DNA from: DASVXQ01 sp046727955
GTDB lineage: Bacteria > Actinomycetota > CALGFH01
DNA: 50,717 nucleotides
Assembly (NCBI GenBank): GCA_046727955.1
Contig: JBKPDO010000001.1
Location: 1 to 50,717 of the forward strand
Reading direction: 5' to 3'
Part shown: one piece after another, positions 25,219-33,759 of the stretch
Layout: each line of letters starts with the position of its first letter
How positions within the stretch are numbered: position 1 is the stretch's first letter
Made by a program: the position numbers and the translations under genes
The notes under the pieces: model-generated
Told to the model about the DNA's origin: nothing
Database searches by the model: none
The model's input: the letters and a program-made list of their open reading frames with translations, nothing else

Positions 25219-26033
25219 CAGTGGACGGTCTCCCCTGCTGGACGGCGCGACGGCGGGGGTGGGCCCGCCCGCCGGCCTTCTCCTCTCAGGCATGCCGACA
25301 CCTCGCCGGCGAGCTGCGTGAACTGGTCGGCGAACCGCAGCCGCGGCGGGCGCGGGTACTCGAACGGCACCGCGAAGTCACCTCGCACCCGGCCCGGACG
25401 GCCCGACATGACGATCACCCGCGTCGACATGAAGACCGCCTCGGTGACGGAGTGGGTGACGAACAACGCGGTGAACCGCTGCGTCACATAGAGCTGGAGC
25501 AGTTCGTCGTTGAGCCGTTGACGGGTGATCTCGTCGAGCGCCCCGAAGGGCTCGTCGAACAGGAACAGCTCGGGCCGCAGCGTCAGGGAGCGAGCGAGCG
25601 ACACGCGCATCCGCATCCCGCCGGAGAGGGATCGGGGATGGTGGCGCACGAACTCGCTGAGCCCCACCATCTCGATCGCCTCATGGGCGCGGCGACGGCG
25701 CTCCTCCTTGGGCAGTCCACGCAGCTCGGCGAACAGCTCGACATTGCCCTGCACGGTGCGCCATGGCAGCAGCGTCGGGTCCTGGAAGACGTAGCCGAGC
25801 TGGCCGGTGCTGACCTGTGCCGAGCCGTCGGTGGCGTCGCTGAGGCCGGAGGCGATCCGCAGCAGCGTGCTCTTGCCACAGCCGGAGGGACCCACCACGC
25901 TGACGAACTCACCGGCGGCGATCTCGAGGTCGACGCCGGCCAGCGCGACTGTGCCGTCGGGGAACCGCTTGCTCACACCGCTGAACGTCAGCACAGGGCG
26001 AGCCGTCTCATTCGATGGACCGGAGCCACTCAT
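25215..26033 (-). CDS. ABC transporter ATP-binding protein, SsuB/TauB-like
   Basis: 272 residues. Walker A is GPSGCGKST, the Q-loop is FQDPTLLPW, the signature is RSLSGGMRMRVSLARS, Walker B is LFLFDEPFGALD and the switch His is in LFVTHS. It powers the importer formed with the downstream permease. It starts three bases after the stop of a leucine-binding-type lipoprotein gene, so that gene is probably the first of the same operon, which would then carry two different binding-protein folds. Confidence 0.94.
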   Translation of the reverse strand: MSGSGPSNETARPVLTFSGVSKRFPDGTVALAGVDLEIAAGEFVSVVGPSGCGKSTLLRIASGLSDATDGSAQVSTGQLGYVFQDPTLLPWRTVQGNVELFAELRGLPKEERRRRAHEAIEMVGLSEFVRHHPRSLSGGMRMRVSLARSLTLRPELFLFDEPFGALDEITRQRLNDELLQLYVTQRFTALFVTHSVTEAVFMSTRVIVMSGRPGRVRGDFAVPFEYPRPPRLRFADQFTQLAGEVSACLRGEGRRAGPPPPSRRPAGETVHW

Positions 26034-26036
26034 CGA

Positions 26037-27275
26037 TCACGCGGGCGTGGCGAGCTCGGGCGGGAAGACGGTGCGCACGCCGCTCGGGGTGAGCCGCTCG
26101 ACCACAGCGCCGGCTCGGGAGTTCTGGCCGGCCTCGTCAAAGCGGACGCCGTCCCAGGGCATGATCGTGTCCCGGCCCGGCACGTCCAGCGCGAGCAGGG
26201 CCACGCGCACCCGGCTGGCGTCGGTTGAGCGGGCGGCATCGATCGCCTGGGCCAGGGTGAGGGTGGCGGTGAAGGCCTTCGCCGAGGCCTCGCTCATCGG
26301 GCCGCCGAAGCGCCGCTTGTAGAGGTCGGCCACCTGCTTGGCCACCGGGTTGCGCTGGGCCACCTCGGACGACCAGGCATCGCTGAGCAGCACACCGGTG
26401 GGATCCGCCGAAAACGCCGGGGGGTCTAGTTGCGAGACGAAGCCCGCACCCATCGCCATGGTCACTGCCGGGTGCCAGCCGAGCGCCTGGAAGCTGGCGA
26501 GCAGGGCGTTGGAGTCGGCCGGCTGCGAGGTGGCGGCGATGACGGCTTCCGGCGCGGCGGTGCGGAGCTGGTGGACCACGGCGTCGGCGCTGCTGGGCGG
26601 CGTCGGGAGGGCGACGTTGGACACGACCTCGTAGCCTCCCTCGCCGGCGAGACCCTCCAGCGCCGCGGCCATGTCGGTGCCGGCGGCGTCGCCGGAGTGG
26701 ACGATCGCCAGCTTCCGCGGGCCGCTGCCACTGCCCGTCTGCTGGAGCATGGACAGCAGCCGCTCACCGAGCATGCGGTCGCTCGGCCCGGTGCGGAAGT
26801 ACCAGTCCATGCCGCGCTCGCTCAGGAAGTCGGCCGGGGCGCCGCCGTCGATGAACGGCACGCCGACGCGCTCGGTCCGCTCGCTCGCCAGCGCGGTCGT
26901 CTGCGTGTCGCCGACGCTCACCAGTCCCCCGATGGGCTGCGCCACAAGGCGGGCCGCCTGGGTGGCGGCGCGCTCCGGATCCCCGGCGGTGTCGGCCGAG
27001 TCGATCTGCAGCGTCGCCCCATCGAGCCCGGGCAGCCCAGCGCCCGCCGCCAATGGCAGCGGCACCGACGACGACTGGTTCACCAGCTCGGCGGCGAGCT
27101 GCGCACCGTGTAGCGCGTCGCGTCCGACCGCCGAACTCGGCCCGGACAGTGGCGTCAGCAGCCCGATCCGCACCCGCGCCGACGTGCCGGGCTGCTCCGT
27201 CGAGGGTCCCCCGGTGCAGGCGGCGAGGGCGAGGGCAACAACGGCCACGGCCACCAAGCGGCGCCATACAGTCAT
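26037..27275 (-). CDS. Leucine-binding-type (Peripla_BP_6) lipoprotein
   Basis: 412 residues from the ATG at 27275, which has GGAGAA about ten bases upstream; an ATG at 27293 has none. The lipobox Cys is residue 20 (ALALAAC). The start of the mature domain, VRIGLLTPLSGPSSAVGRDALHGAQLA, is typical of branched-chain amino acid or amide-binding proteins. It stands three bases from an SsuB-like ATPase gene on one side and is divergent from a NIT-domain kinase on the other. The same pairing of this fold with a NIT kinase recurs at 35084-39631. It may feed the importer, or present a ligand to the kinase (inference). Confidence 0.88.
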   Translation of the reverse strand: MTVWRRLVAVAVVALALAACTGGPSTEQPGTSARVRIGLLTPLSGPSSAVGRDALHGAQLAAELVNQSSSVPLPLAAGAGLPGLDGATLQIDSADTAGDPERAATQAARLVAQPIGGLVSVGDTQTTALASERTERVGVPFIDGGAPADFLSERGMDWYFRTGPSDRMLGERLLSMLQQTGSGSGPRKLAIVHSGDAAGTDMAAALEGLAGEGGYEVVSNVALPTPPSSADAVVHQLRTAAPEAVIAATSQPADSNALLASFQALGWHPAVTMAMGAGFVSQLDPPAFSADPTGVLLSDAWSSEVAQRNPVAKQVADLYKRRFGGPMSEASAKAFTATLTLAQAIDAARSTDASRVRVALLALDVPGRDTIMPWDGVRFDEAGQNSRAGAVVERLTPSGVRTVFPPELATPA

Positions 27276-27548
27276 TTCAGACGTCTTCTCCATTCGTTGT
27301 GCAGGGAGTGAGACATGGGAGAAGGGTCTGTCTCACTGAATGGAATACTAACTATCGGCCGCGCATAAGTATAATCCCACACACATCGCACGGGATGTCT
27401 ACTCGCGGCACTTCTATGTAAGGGAGCCATACCCCCGCTGTCATTACGAATTGTCATCATCTACATGTAGGCGCCGGGCTGGGCACACCAGAGCCCGTAC
27501 GCCTCGAGCCGAGTGAGGTCTCAGGGCCCAGTGCATCTACAGATCCCC

Positions 27549-29678
27549 ATGCGAACGCCCCCATCCCACGCCACCGGGACAGGAGGGGTATCAGGCGCCA
27601 GGCTGCTGCGACTGCGCAACTGGCCGCTCAGGTCCAAGCTGATCGCCGTCCTTGCGATCCCGGCCGTCGCCTTCGCGGTGCTGGCCAGCGTGAGCATCGT
27701 CTCGTCGCTGCAGAGCGCGCGGACGCTGCGCGGCGGCGGCGAGGTCGCCGACCTCGAGCGCCAGGCCACCGCGCTGGTCCACGAGCTGCAACTCGAGCGC
27801 GACCAGGTCGCCGGCGCCGTGGCCGCCGGGAAGCCGGTTGGCGGCACCACCATCGCCAAGAACGCCAACAAGCAGACCGCCGTCGATCCCATCGTCAGCC
27901 AGCAGACCGCCGTCGACCAGGCGGCCACCGACTACCTGCGGGCCGAGGCCGCGCGCCAGCGGGGGGCCAGCCCACTGCTTCGGTCACAGCTCGACGCCGT
28001 GCGGACACGCCTCGGCACGCTCGGCGCGCTGCGGACCGCGAGCAGGTCGGCGGCGCTCACCGAGGGGGCCATCTTCGAGGAGTATTCCCGCATCATCACC
28101 GCGCTGCTGGACGTCGACCTGCAGACCGCGCTGCGGGGCGGCGACGACCAGCTCACCCAGAGCGTGCGCGCGTTCACCGACTTCGCCCGCGCCAAGGAGC
28201 TGACCGCGCAGGTCAGAGGCTCGCTGTACGCCATCGCCACCAGGGCCCGCTTCGGTTTCGGCGAGTTCCAGGACTTCGCCGACCTGCTCGCGCAGCAGCG
28301 GGCCGCCCTCAACCAGTTCCAGGCCGAGGCCACCGACCAGCAGCGCAGCCTGCTCACCGACGAGGTCAAGGGGCAGGCGGTGCTCGCGGTGGCGCGCATC
28401 GAGCAGACCGCGGTCAACCGCCAGTCACAGCGCGACCTGAACTTGGACCCGCAGCAGTGGCTGGCGGCCAGCACCACGCAAATCGAGCTGCTGCGCATCG
28501 TCGAGTCCCAGCTCCTGGACAGGGTGACCCGGCACAGTCGCGAGCTGAGCGACGCGGCGCAGCTCCGCTCCGAGGTGTCGAGCGGCGTCATCGTCCTCAT
28601 CCTCGCCATCAGCCTGCTGACCTCGCTGGCGATCGGGCGGTCGATGGTCCGGCCGCTGCAGCGGCTGCGCTCCAGCGCGCTCGAGGTCGCCGAGCACCGC
28701 CTCCCCGAGGCGGTCCAGCGCCTGCGCATGACCAGGCAGGGCGAGCTCCAGGTCGAGGTGGTGCCGATCGGCGACGCCTCGGCGGACGAGATCGGCGAGG
28801 TCGCCCGCGCCTTCGACGTCGTCCACCACGCCGCCGTCCGGCAGGCGACCGAGCAGGCCGCCCTGCGCAAGTCGATCAGCGACATGTTCCTGAATCTGGC
28901 GCGCCGCTCGCAGCGGCTGATCGACCGGCTGCTGGAGCAGCTCGACGAGCTGGAGCAGGACGCCGACGACGAGACCCTGGAGAGGCTGTTCGGCGCCGAC
29001 CACCTGGCCACCCGGCTGCGTCGCAACGCCGAGGACCTGATCGTGCTCTCGGGCGCGGAGCCGCCGCGACGCTGGGCCCAGCCGATCCCCTTGATGGAGG
29101 TGGTGCGCGCCGCGGCCCAGGAGGTGGAGCAGTACCAGCGCATCGAGGTGCTCCCGGTCGACGAGATCGAGCTGACTGGCCACGCCGTCGCCGACGTGGT
29201 CCACCTGCTGGCCGAGCTGGTCGAGAACGCCACCTCGTTCTCCCCGCCGGGGACGGTGGTGCAGATCGCCGGCCAGCCGGCCGCCGCCGGCTACGTGGTG
29301 GAGATCGAGGACCGCGGGCTCGGCATGACCGACGAGGAGCTGGTCGAGGCCAACCGGCGGCTGGCCGACCCGCCGGCGATCGACGCCGCGGTGTCGCAGC
29401 GGCTCGGGCTGTTCGTGGTCGGCCGGCTGGGCAAGCGGCACGGGATCAAGGTCCAGCTTCGCCACTCCTGGTACGGCGGGGTGACGGCCCTGGTACTGCT
29501 GCCGTCGGCGCTCACGATCCCGACCAGCGACCATGAGCGGCTGGTCTCTGGCCGCACCGAGCTGCTCCCTCCGGCAGTGCCACCCACGCCGAGGCACGCA
29601 AGTACGCCACAGGCCGGCCCGATGTTCGATCCGTACCCAGACGGCGGCGACGAGCATGGCCCCATCGCAGGACCCTAG
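27549..29678 (+). CDS. NIT-domain sensor histidine kinase, conservon CvnA type (first copy)
   Basis: About 709 residues from the ATG at 27549; GTGs at 27513 and 27531 are alternatives and no start has a strong ribosome site. A basic start (LRNWPLRSKLIAVLAIP) leads into the first membrane helix. An extracellular NIT domain (nitrate/nitrite-sensing type, about 55-330), a second helix (GVIVLILAISLLTSLAIG) and a HAMP segment follow. The kinase core has DHLATRLRRNAEDLIVLSG, the ATPase N-box LLAELVENATSFSPP and G-boxes EDRGLGM and RHGIKVQLRHSWYGG. After the ATPase domain only about 55 residues remain, so it lacks the long tail seen in the copy at 35084. CvnB and CvnD genes are absent downstream. 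Confidence 0.9.
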   Translation: MRTPPSHATGTGGVSGARLLRLRNWPLRSKLIAVLAIPAVAFAVLASVSIVSSLQSARTLRGGGEVADLERQATALVHELQLERDQVAGAVAAGKPVGGTTIAKNANKQTAVDPIVSQQTAVDQAATDYLRAEAARQRGASPLLRSQLDAVRTRLGTLGALRTASRSAALTEGAIFEEYSRIITALLDVDLQTALRGGDDQLTQSVRAFTDFARAKELTAQVRGSLYAIATRARFGFGEFQDFADLLAQQRAALNQFQAEATDQQRSLLTDEVKGQAVLAVARIEQTAVNRQSQRDLNLDPQQWLAASTTQIELLRIVESQLLDRVTRHSRELSDAAQLRSEVSSGVIVLILAISLLTSLAIGRSMVRPLQRLRSSALEVAEHRLPEAVQRLRMTRQGELQVEVVPIGDASADEIGEVARAFDVVHHAAVRQATEQAALRKSISDMFLNLARRSQRLIDRLLEQLDELEQDADDETLERLFGADHLATRLRRNAEDLIVLSGAEPPRRWAQPIPLMEVVRAAAQEVEQYQRIEVLPVDEIELTGHAVADVVHLLAELVENATSFSPPGTVVQIAGQPAAAGYVVEIEDRGLGMTDEELVEANRRLADPPAIDAAVSQRLGLFVVGRLGKRHGIKVQLRHSWYGGVTALVLLPSALTIPTSDHERLVSGRTELLPPAVPPTPRHASTPQAGPMFDPYPDGGDEHGPIAGP

Positions 29679-30030
29679 CGAAGCGGATCCGGGGCGCCTG
29701 CTGCGCCCCTTCGCAATGACCGGCGGCCGCGCGCGCCGCCGGCACGAAGAGCTGGAAATCGAGGCCCTGGCGGCCACCACGTGGCTGGGTGAGACCACCA
29801 GGGCCCAGGCCCTCGAGCAGCGCTCCATCGCCCTGCTGTGCCGCGAGCCGCAGTCGATCGCGGAGATCTCGGCGCTGATGCGGCTGCCGCTCGGGGTCGT
29901 GCGGGTCCTGGTCGGCGACATGGCCGACCAGGGCCTGCTGGACCTGCACCGGCCTGACCACGCCGACGGCCGGCCCGACCGGGACCGCGACCTCCTCGAG
30001 CGGGTCCTGGACGGCCTGCGGCGAATCTGA
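29656..30030 (+). CDS. DUF742 protein, conservon CvnC type (first copy)
   Basis: 124 residues. The ATG at 29656 lies inside the kinase gene and overlaps its end by 23 bases. The signature is LLRPFAMTGGRARRR, then a winged helix-turn-helix-like core (ALLCREPQSIAEISALMRLP, LGVVRVLVGDMADQGLLDLH). In Streptomyces conservons this protein follows the roadblock protein CvnB and precedes the GTPase CvnD; here it follows the kinase directly and no GTPase follows. The role is probably as an adaptor in the kinase signalling complex. Confidence 0.88.
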   Translation: MAPSQDPSEADPGRLLRPFAMTGGRARRRHEELEIEALAATTWLGETTRAQALEQRSIALLCREPQSIAEISALMRLPLGVVRVLVGDMADQGLLDLHRPDHADGRPDRDRDLLERVLDGLRRI

Positions 30031-30052
30031 GCTGAACGGCCACTGTTTACCT

Positions 30053-30391
30053 TTACTGATTGCCATCCCCGGTCTCCTGGCTGATCCACTTCAGGTAGTC
30101 GAGGTTGCCGTGGGTGATGGCCGTGGTGGTGATCTCGGGGACCTCGTAGGGGTGAAGGGTGCGGATGAGCGCGGCCAGCTCCGGGAAGCGCTGGGTGGTG
30201 GTCTTGGCGACGCAGAGCCACTCGGTGGCGGTGCGGATCTCCCCCCGCCACCAGTAGGTGCTCTGGATCGGCCCGACCACCTGCACCGCCGCGGCCAGCC
30301 GCGCCTCGACGGTGTGCCGCGCCAGCAGCCTGGCCTCCTCCTCTGCCGGGACGGCGGTGCAGACCTGCAGGTACGTGTGCGTGTCTGTCAC
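30053..30391 (-). CDS. cutA: CutA-type divalent-ion tolerance protein
   Basis: 112 residues. The GTG at 30391 has GGGGAG seven bases upstream, and the family pattern begins right after it (YLQVCTAVPAEEEARLLARH). Characteristic parts are GPIQSTYWWRGEI, EWLCVAKTT and the ending HPYEVPEITTTAITHGNLDYLKWI. CutA is a trimeric PII-like protein linked to copper tolerance, with its direct role unclear. The same frame is open upstream, but a second frame ends in TGA overlapping this GTG, so CutA is taken as a separate protein and not an N-terminal fusion. Confidence 0.92.
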   Translation of the reverse strand: MTDTHTYLQVCTAVPAEEEARLLARHTVEARLAAAVQVVGPIQSTYWWRGEIRTATEWLCVAKTTTQRFPELAALIRTLHPYEVPEITTTAITHGNLDYLKWISQETGDGNQ

Positions 30392-30592
30392 GATGCGGCT
30401 CCCCGGATATCGGACGCGGCGGGAACGGGGACGGCCCGATCGAGCTCCTGGAGGTCGGCCGACGAGCGGGAGGGTACGCAGCGCGCCCCCCACCACCGGA
30501 AGGTCGGCCGCGCCGGCGGCGACGGTGCCGGCCACCAGCAGTCCGCCGATGATCGCGCCAACGCCGACGGCGCGCTTGCTCCAGATCTTCAC
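30388..30592 (-). pseudogene. Small exported or membrane protein upstream of cutA, apparently frameshifted
   Basis: The GTG at 30592 has AAAGGAG about ten bases upstream and opens a clear signal- or anchor-like segment (VKIWSKRAVGVGAIIGGLLV, then ALA-rich). It runs in the CutA frame, but the more protein-like continuation (SADLQELDRAVPVPAAS) is in the next frame and stops in TGA that overlaps the CutA GTG. A six-base C run on the plus strand (30486-30491 area) is a possible slip site. A chance arrangement is possible. Confidence 0.4.
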
Positions 30593-31033
30593 GCTGTTGC
30601 TTCTCCTTTGCTCCGCGATGGAACGTGCAGGGACGTTGGGGGACATCTGGGGTGCCAGCCGGCCTACCCGGGCGACACCAACGGCTTGTACGAGCGTGCT
30701 CGAGTGCCCAAGCGCTTCAGCTGGGCGCTCCCCGCGCCGGTGGGCGCAACCGCGGTGGGCTGCGGGGCGCAGGCCGCCAGGTCGCGGCCGTGGAGCGGGG
30801 AGGGGGAGAGCACGGCCGTGCGCGTGCCGTGGAACGAGATAGCGACCCAGCAGGATATGGAGTGTCCGCCGGTTTCGATCGACCTGTTTCGATCGACCTG
30901 TTCGGACTTCCGAGGGTAAGGGCGCTCCAGGCTCTCGACCGATACGGGTGGGCCGAGAAACTGCCTCGGGGCGCGGCGGACCGCCCCCAGCGGCCGTCAG
31001 CGGATATCCTGGTTGCCCACGTGGAACGGACCA
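30593..31033. other. Non-coding gap before tRNA-Leu
   Basis: No supported gene. The stretch includes a 14-base direct repeat (30872-30899) and the upstream region of the tRNA. Confidence 0.5.
30872..30899. repeat. Tandem 14-bp repeat
   Basis: GTTTCGATCGACCT occurs twice head to tail, 135 bases upstream of the tRNA gene. No function is assigned. Confidence 0.8.
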
Positions 31034-31118
31034 GCGAGCGTGGCGGAACTGGCAGACGCGTCGGGTTTAGGTCCCGGTGGCCTCGGCCGTGGGGGTTCGA
31101 GTCCCCCCGCTCGCACCA
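31034..31118 (+). tRNA. tRNA-Leu (anticodon UAG)
   Basis: The acceptor arms GCGAGCG and CGCTCGC pair fully, with the discriminator A and an encoded CCA at 31116-31118. The seven-base anticodon loop TTTAGGT gives anticodon TAG, reading CUA/CUN leucine codons. A long variable arm, typical of tRNA-Leu, precedes the T arm (GGGGGTTCGAGTCCCCC). No duplicated 3' end marking an integration event was found in the window. Confidence 0.95.
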
Positions 31119-31639
31119 ATCCGTACATTGCTCGAACACCCCTCTTCGGGGCCGAAGGCTGGCACCCGAACACGGGGAAGATCGCCGCCTGGCCCCGAGG
31201 GCGGCTCATAGCAACCCCGGTCGCTCGGGTGTAGCAGACGGAGTCCTCCTCGGCCGGGCGGACGAAGGGTAAAGGGCTCCCTGGTGTTGGTAGTGCAGAA
31301 GGCGATCTGGCCGAACGTGGGCATGCCGGGATCAACGGCGGCGGTCCGTCGCGGATCTCGATCGAGCGGGGGCCGCTCGGCCGGGTCCAGACCAGGCACC
31401 GAGCAGCGGATGCAGTCAACGGAGCGTGCTCGTGGATGCACATCCGTAGACCCTGAACCTGCGATGAGCAGGGAAAACAGCACTCCGCGCTGTCAGAGCG
31501 AGTTGTACATTATCCGAACACCCGCGACGCCGCGTCAGGAGTCTTCTGGTGGTTCGGCTCGTCACGGAGTCGAGCAGCTCAAGGAGTGGCTGGCGCGAGA
31601 GATTCCCGGAATGGCCCTGCAGGCGCCGTCGGTGTGTTT
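31119..31639. other. Gap without recognised gene
   Basis: The region between the tRNA and the truncated redoxin gene contains several short frames on both strands, but none has a family pattern or a ribosome site. It may be decayed sequence. Confidence 0.5.
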
Positions 31640-31912
31640 CTAGGGTATGGGGCCGGGACGTTCGACTCCGGCTGTCAGGTGCGGCGAGTCTGTAGTTGCC
31701 GGTGCCCGTGGGGAAGAGCTGTAAGAACTGATGGAAGCCGGCCAGGTGCTCGGAACCCGGCCGAGACGCGCCTCCTCGAGCGGCCGAACCGATGGGTCAC
31801 GGTACGGGACGCGGAGCGTCGGCAACCGGGCGGTGAGCTCGCCGAGCATCGCGAACAGCAGCACGACCGCGCCCGCCAGCACCAGCAGCACGAACCCGAA
31901 GAAGACATCCAT
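31640..31912 (-). pseudogene. Truncated MauD/TlpA-like redoxin (thioredoxin domain missing)
   Basis: The ATG at 31912 overlaps the stop of the MauE-like gene by one base. The first 55 residues look right: a membrane anchor (MDVFFGFVLLVLAGAVVLLF) then AMLGELTARLP and SVRPLEEARLGRVP, as in the stem of MauE-partner redoxins. After about residue 58 the sequence becomes low-quality and ends at 90, with no CxxC thioredoxin domain. The domain was not found in any frame down to 31119. The remaining protein is probably non-functional. Confidence 0.6.
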
Positions 31913-32475
31913 CACCGCACCACCGTCCTCGCCGAAGCGCCGGCGGGTCGCAGAAGGGTAAGGATCAGTTGGCGATTCGCCCACAGGCAGAGCAGGAGTG
32001 AGCCGAGGGCGGTGGCGACGACACCTCGCTGGGCATAGGCGCGCCCGTCGGCTGCTGGCAGAACGATGAGCTGGTTGACGGGCAGGACCGAGGCGATGGC
32101 CAGGCCGACGACAGCGCTGCGGAGCCCCAGGGGCCGGTCGCTGTACCTGCCGAGGCAGCCACAGGCCGCGGTGCTCCGGCGCAGCCACCCGGCGATCCCG
32201 AACGCGGCGAAGCACCACCCGAGTGCGCCGACCAGCAGCCCGGCCGCCGTCCTTGTGCTTGGCACAAGCAATGCCACAGCGGCCGCCAGCTCCACGGCCG
32301 CAAAGGCTCGGAGCGCACTCGTTGTCAACCAGGTCAGCCCGCCGTCGCGTCGTGACAGCTCCTTGACTGCGCGCAGCAGTTGCCGGGGAGAGACCAGCTT
32401 AGCGACGCCAGACACGATGAGAACAGATGCCGCCAGCCAGTTGAGGCCGACCAGCGCCCACAGGCTCCCTGCCAT
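31912..32475 (-). CDS. MauE/DoxX-like membrane protein
   Basis: 187 residues with four to five helices from the ATG at 32475; an ATG at 32496 is possible. Recognisable parts are LNWLAASVLIVSGVAKLVSP, a middle AVELAAAVALLVP helix and CGCLGR between helices. The CxC pair resembles the quinone-reductase-linked MauE group that transfers electrons to a membrane redoxin. Since its partner gene is truncated, the pair may no longer work. It is divergent from the lipoprotein at 32689. Confidence 0.75.
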   Translation of the reverse strand: MAGSLWALVGLNWLAASVLIVSGVAKLVSPRQLLRAVKELSRRDGGLTWLTTSALRAFAAVELAAAVALLVPSTRTAAGLLVGALGWCFAAFGIAGWLRRSTAACGCLGRYSDRPLGLRSAVVGLAIASVLPVNQLIVLPAADGRAYAQRGVVATALGSLLLCLWANRQLILTLLRPAGASARTVVR

Positions 32476-32688
32476 CCTGACCCCATTCCGTCCCATCAAC
32501 CCTAGCCCGCACAGCACGACGAGGCGGCCATGCATCGCCGTACCAGCACTTCGCGCTTTGGGACCAATGATCAGAGAAAGGACAGGAGTAGTATATGGAC
32601 CTGGGAAGGAGTAGTCCATGCCGAACTGTGGCGATTCGAACGCCACGGCCTATCCAGAACAGGTCCTTGAACGGGGAGGAGCGCTGCG

Positions 32689-33255
32689 ATGGGTACCGGT
32701 TCGCTGGCAGGCAGGGCCATACGGCTTACTGCAATGCTCCTGCTGCTCTTGACCGCCGGCTGCTCGCCAGCCAACCGACCCGACGAAAGCCCTGGCAGTG
32801 CTGCGCCGAGCTCTGGGCCGGATGCCATGGCCGGCCTCGGCCACCCAGGTGGGCCGTGCATCCCAGCGCCTGTCCGCAGGGACTCTCCGCCGCCGTGGAC
32901 GGTGTCGGCAGGCGTCCCGTCGCCAACGCCCTATGCGCTCGGCTCGGGCGAGCCGGTCGCGGCGTTCTTCTTCGCCTATCCACTACGCGCTGGTCACCCT
33001 ACCGCTCCCACCAACAAGATCCTGTGGGTGGTGGGAGCACCTCGCAACGGCCAGCCGCTGGTCATTACGGCCCGACCGATGGGGGCACCCGGACAGGCGG
33101 TCGTCTTCCACCGGGAAGCCGACTCTGGGCCAGGCGAAATCTACCCATCGGTCATCGACCTCCCAACTGCCGGCTGCTGGCGGCTCGCACTCCGCTGGGG
33201 TTCCCACCAAGCCACCATCGATGTGCAGGTGCATCCCAGCACAGCGGGCAACTGA
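32689..33255 (+). CDS. Small lipoprotein, paralogue of the broken copy at 8666-9327
   Basis: 188 residues. GGGGAGGAG lies seven to nine bases before the ATG. The signal ends in a lipobox with Cys 25 (LLTAGC). The mature domain ends with the conserved segment KILWVVGAPRNGQPL, EIYPSVIDLPTAGCWRLALRW and ATIDVQV. It probably forms a beta-sandwich on the cell surface. Function unknown; a divergent position next to the redoxin-type pair is the only context. Confidence 0.75.
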   Translation: MGTGSLAGRAIRLTAMLLLLLTAGCSPANRPDESPGSAAPSSGPDAMAGLGHPGGPCIPAPVRRDSPPPWTVSAGVPSPTPYALGSGEPVAAFFFAYPLRAGHPTAPTNKILWVVGAPRNGQPLVITARPMGAPGQAVVFHREADSGPGEIYPSVIDLPTAGCWRLALRWGSHQATIDVQVHPSTAGN

Positions 33256-33759
33256 GCAAGAGATCGGCGGCCGAGCTGCAAACCATCAGGCAGGCACATC
33301 GACTGGAAGGACGAGCGCGTGTGCCGTTTCTCTGCGGAGGATCAGCACGTCCGTTGGACTGACGGCGATGAAGGTGCGCCGGTGCCGGACGTTCTACACC
33401 ATTCGGGTCCGCTTGGCCACGTTGCGGACCTAGCGGACGCAATGCTCGGCCTTGGCTACCAGCCACAGCTAGAAGAGACCGGCTCCGGGTCCGACACATC
33501 TCGAGATGGAGGCGTGCAGGCGTGGCGCGCTTCGCCCAGGAGCTGCTGGACGCTGCGGCGCTGGCAGGGCATCCGGTCCTGGCGGGCAAGCGTGCTTGCG
33601 CTCCTAGCTCAATCCGGTCATGTCCCCGCCGCAACGATAGCCGTCCCGGCGGACCTTGCCATGATGTGCCGGCAGGCGGATAACCGGGCCGCTGACCAGG
33701 GGTGTTGCCGGTGGCAGGGTGTTCGGATTGTGGAACGTTGGGTGCACCCACATTTCAGG
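33256..33759. other. Gap without recognised gene
   Basis: About 500 bases follow the lipoprotein stop with only short overlapping frames and no family pattern. The low-order codon use suggests decayed sequence between the lipoprotein and the integrase remnant. Confidence 0.5.

Noticed and set aside
30053..30646. CutA with an N-terminal signal-peptide fusion (197 codons)
   Set aside because: A strong ribosome site and the family start point to the GTG at 30391, and another frame ends in TGA overlapping it, so chance read-through is more likely.
31034..31118. tRNA-Leu as an attachment site for the nearby integrase
   Set aside because: No duplicated 3' end of the tRNA was found within the window, and the integrase is more than 2.6 kb away.
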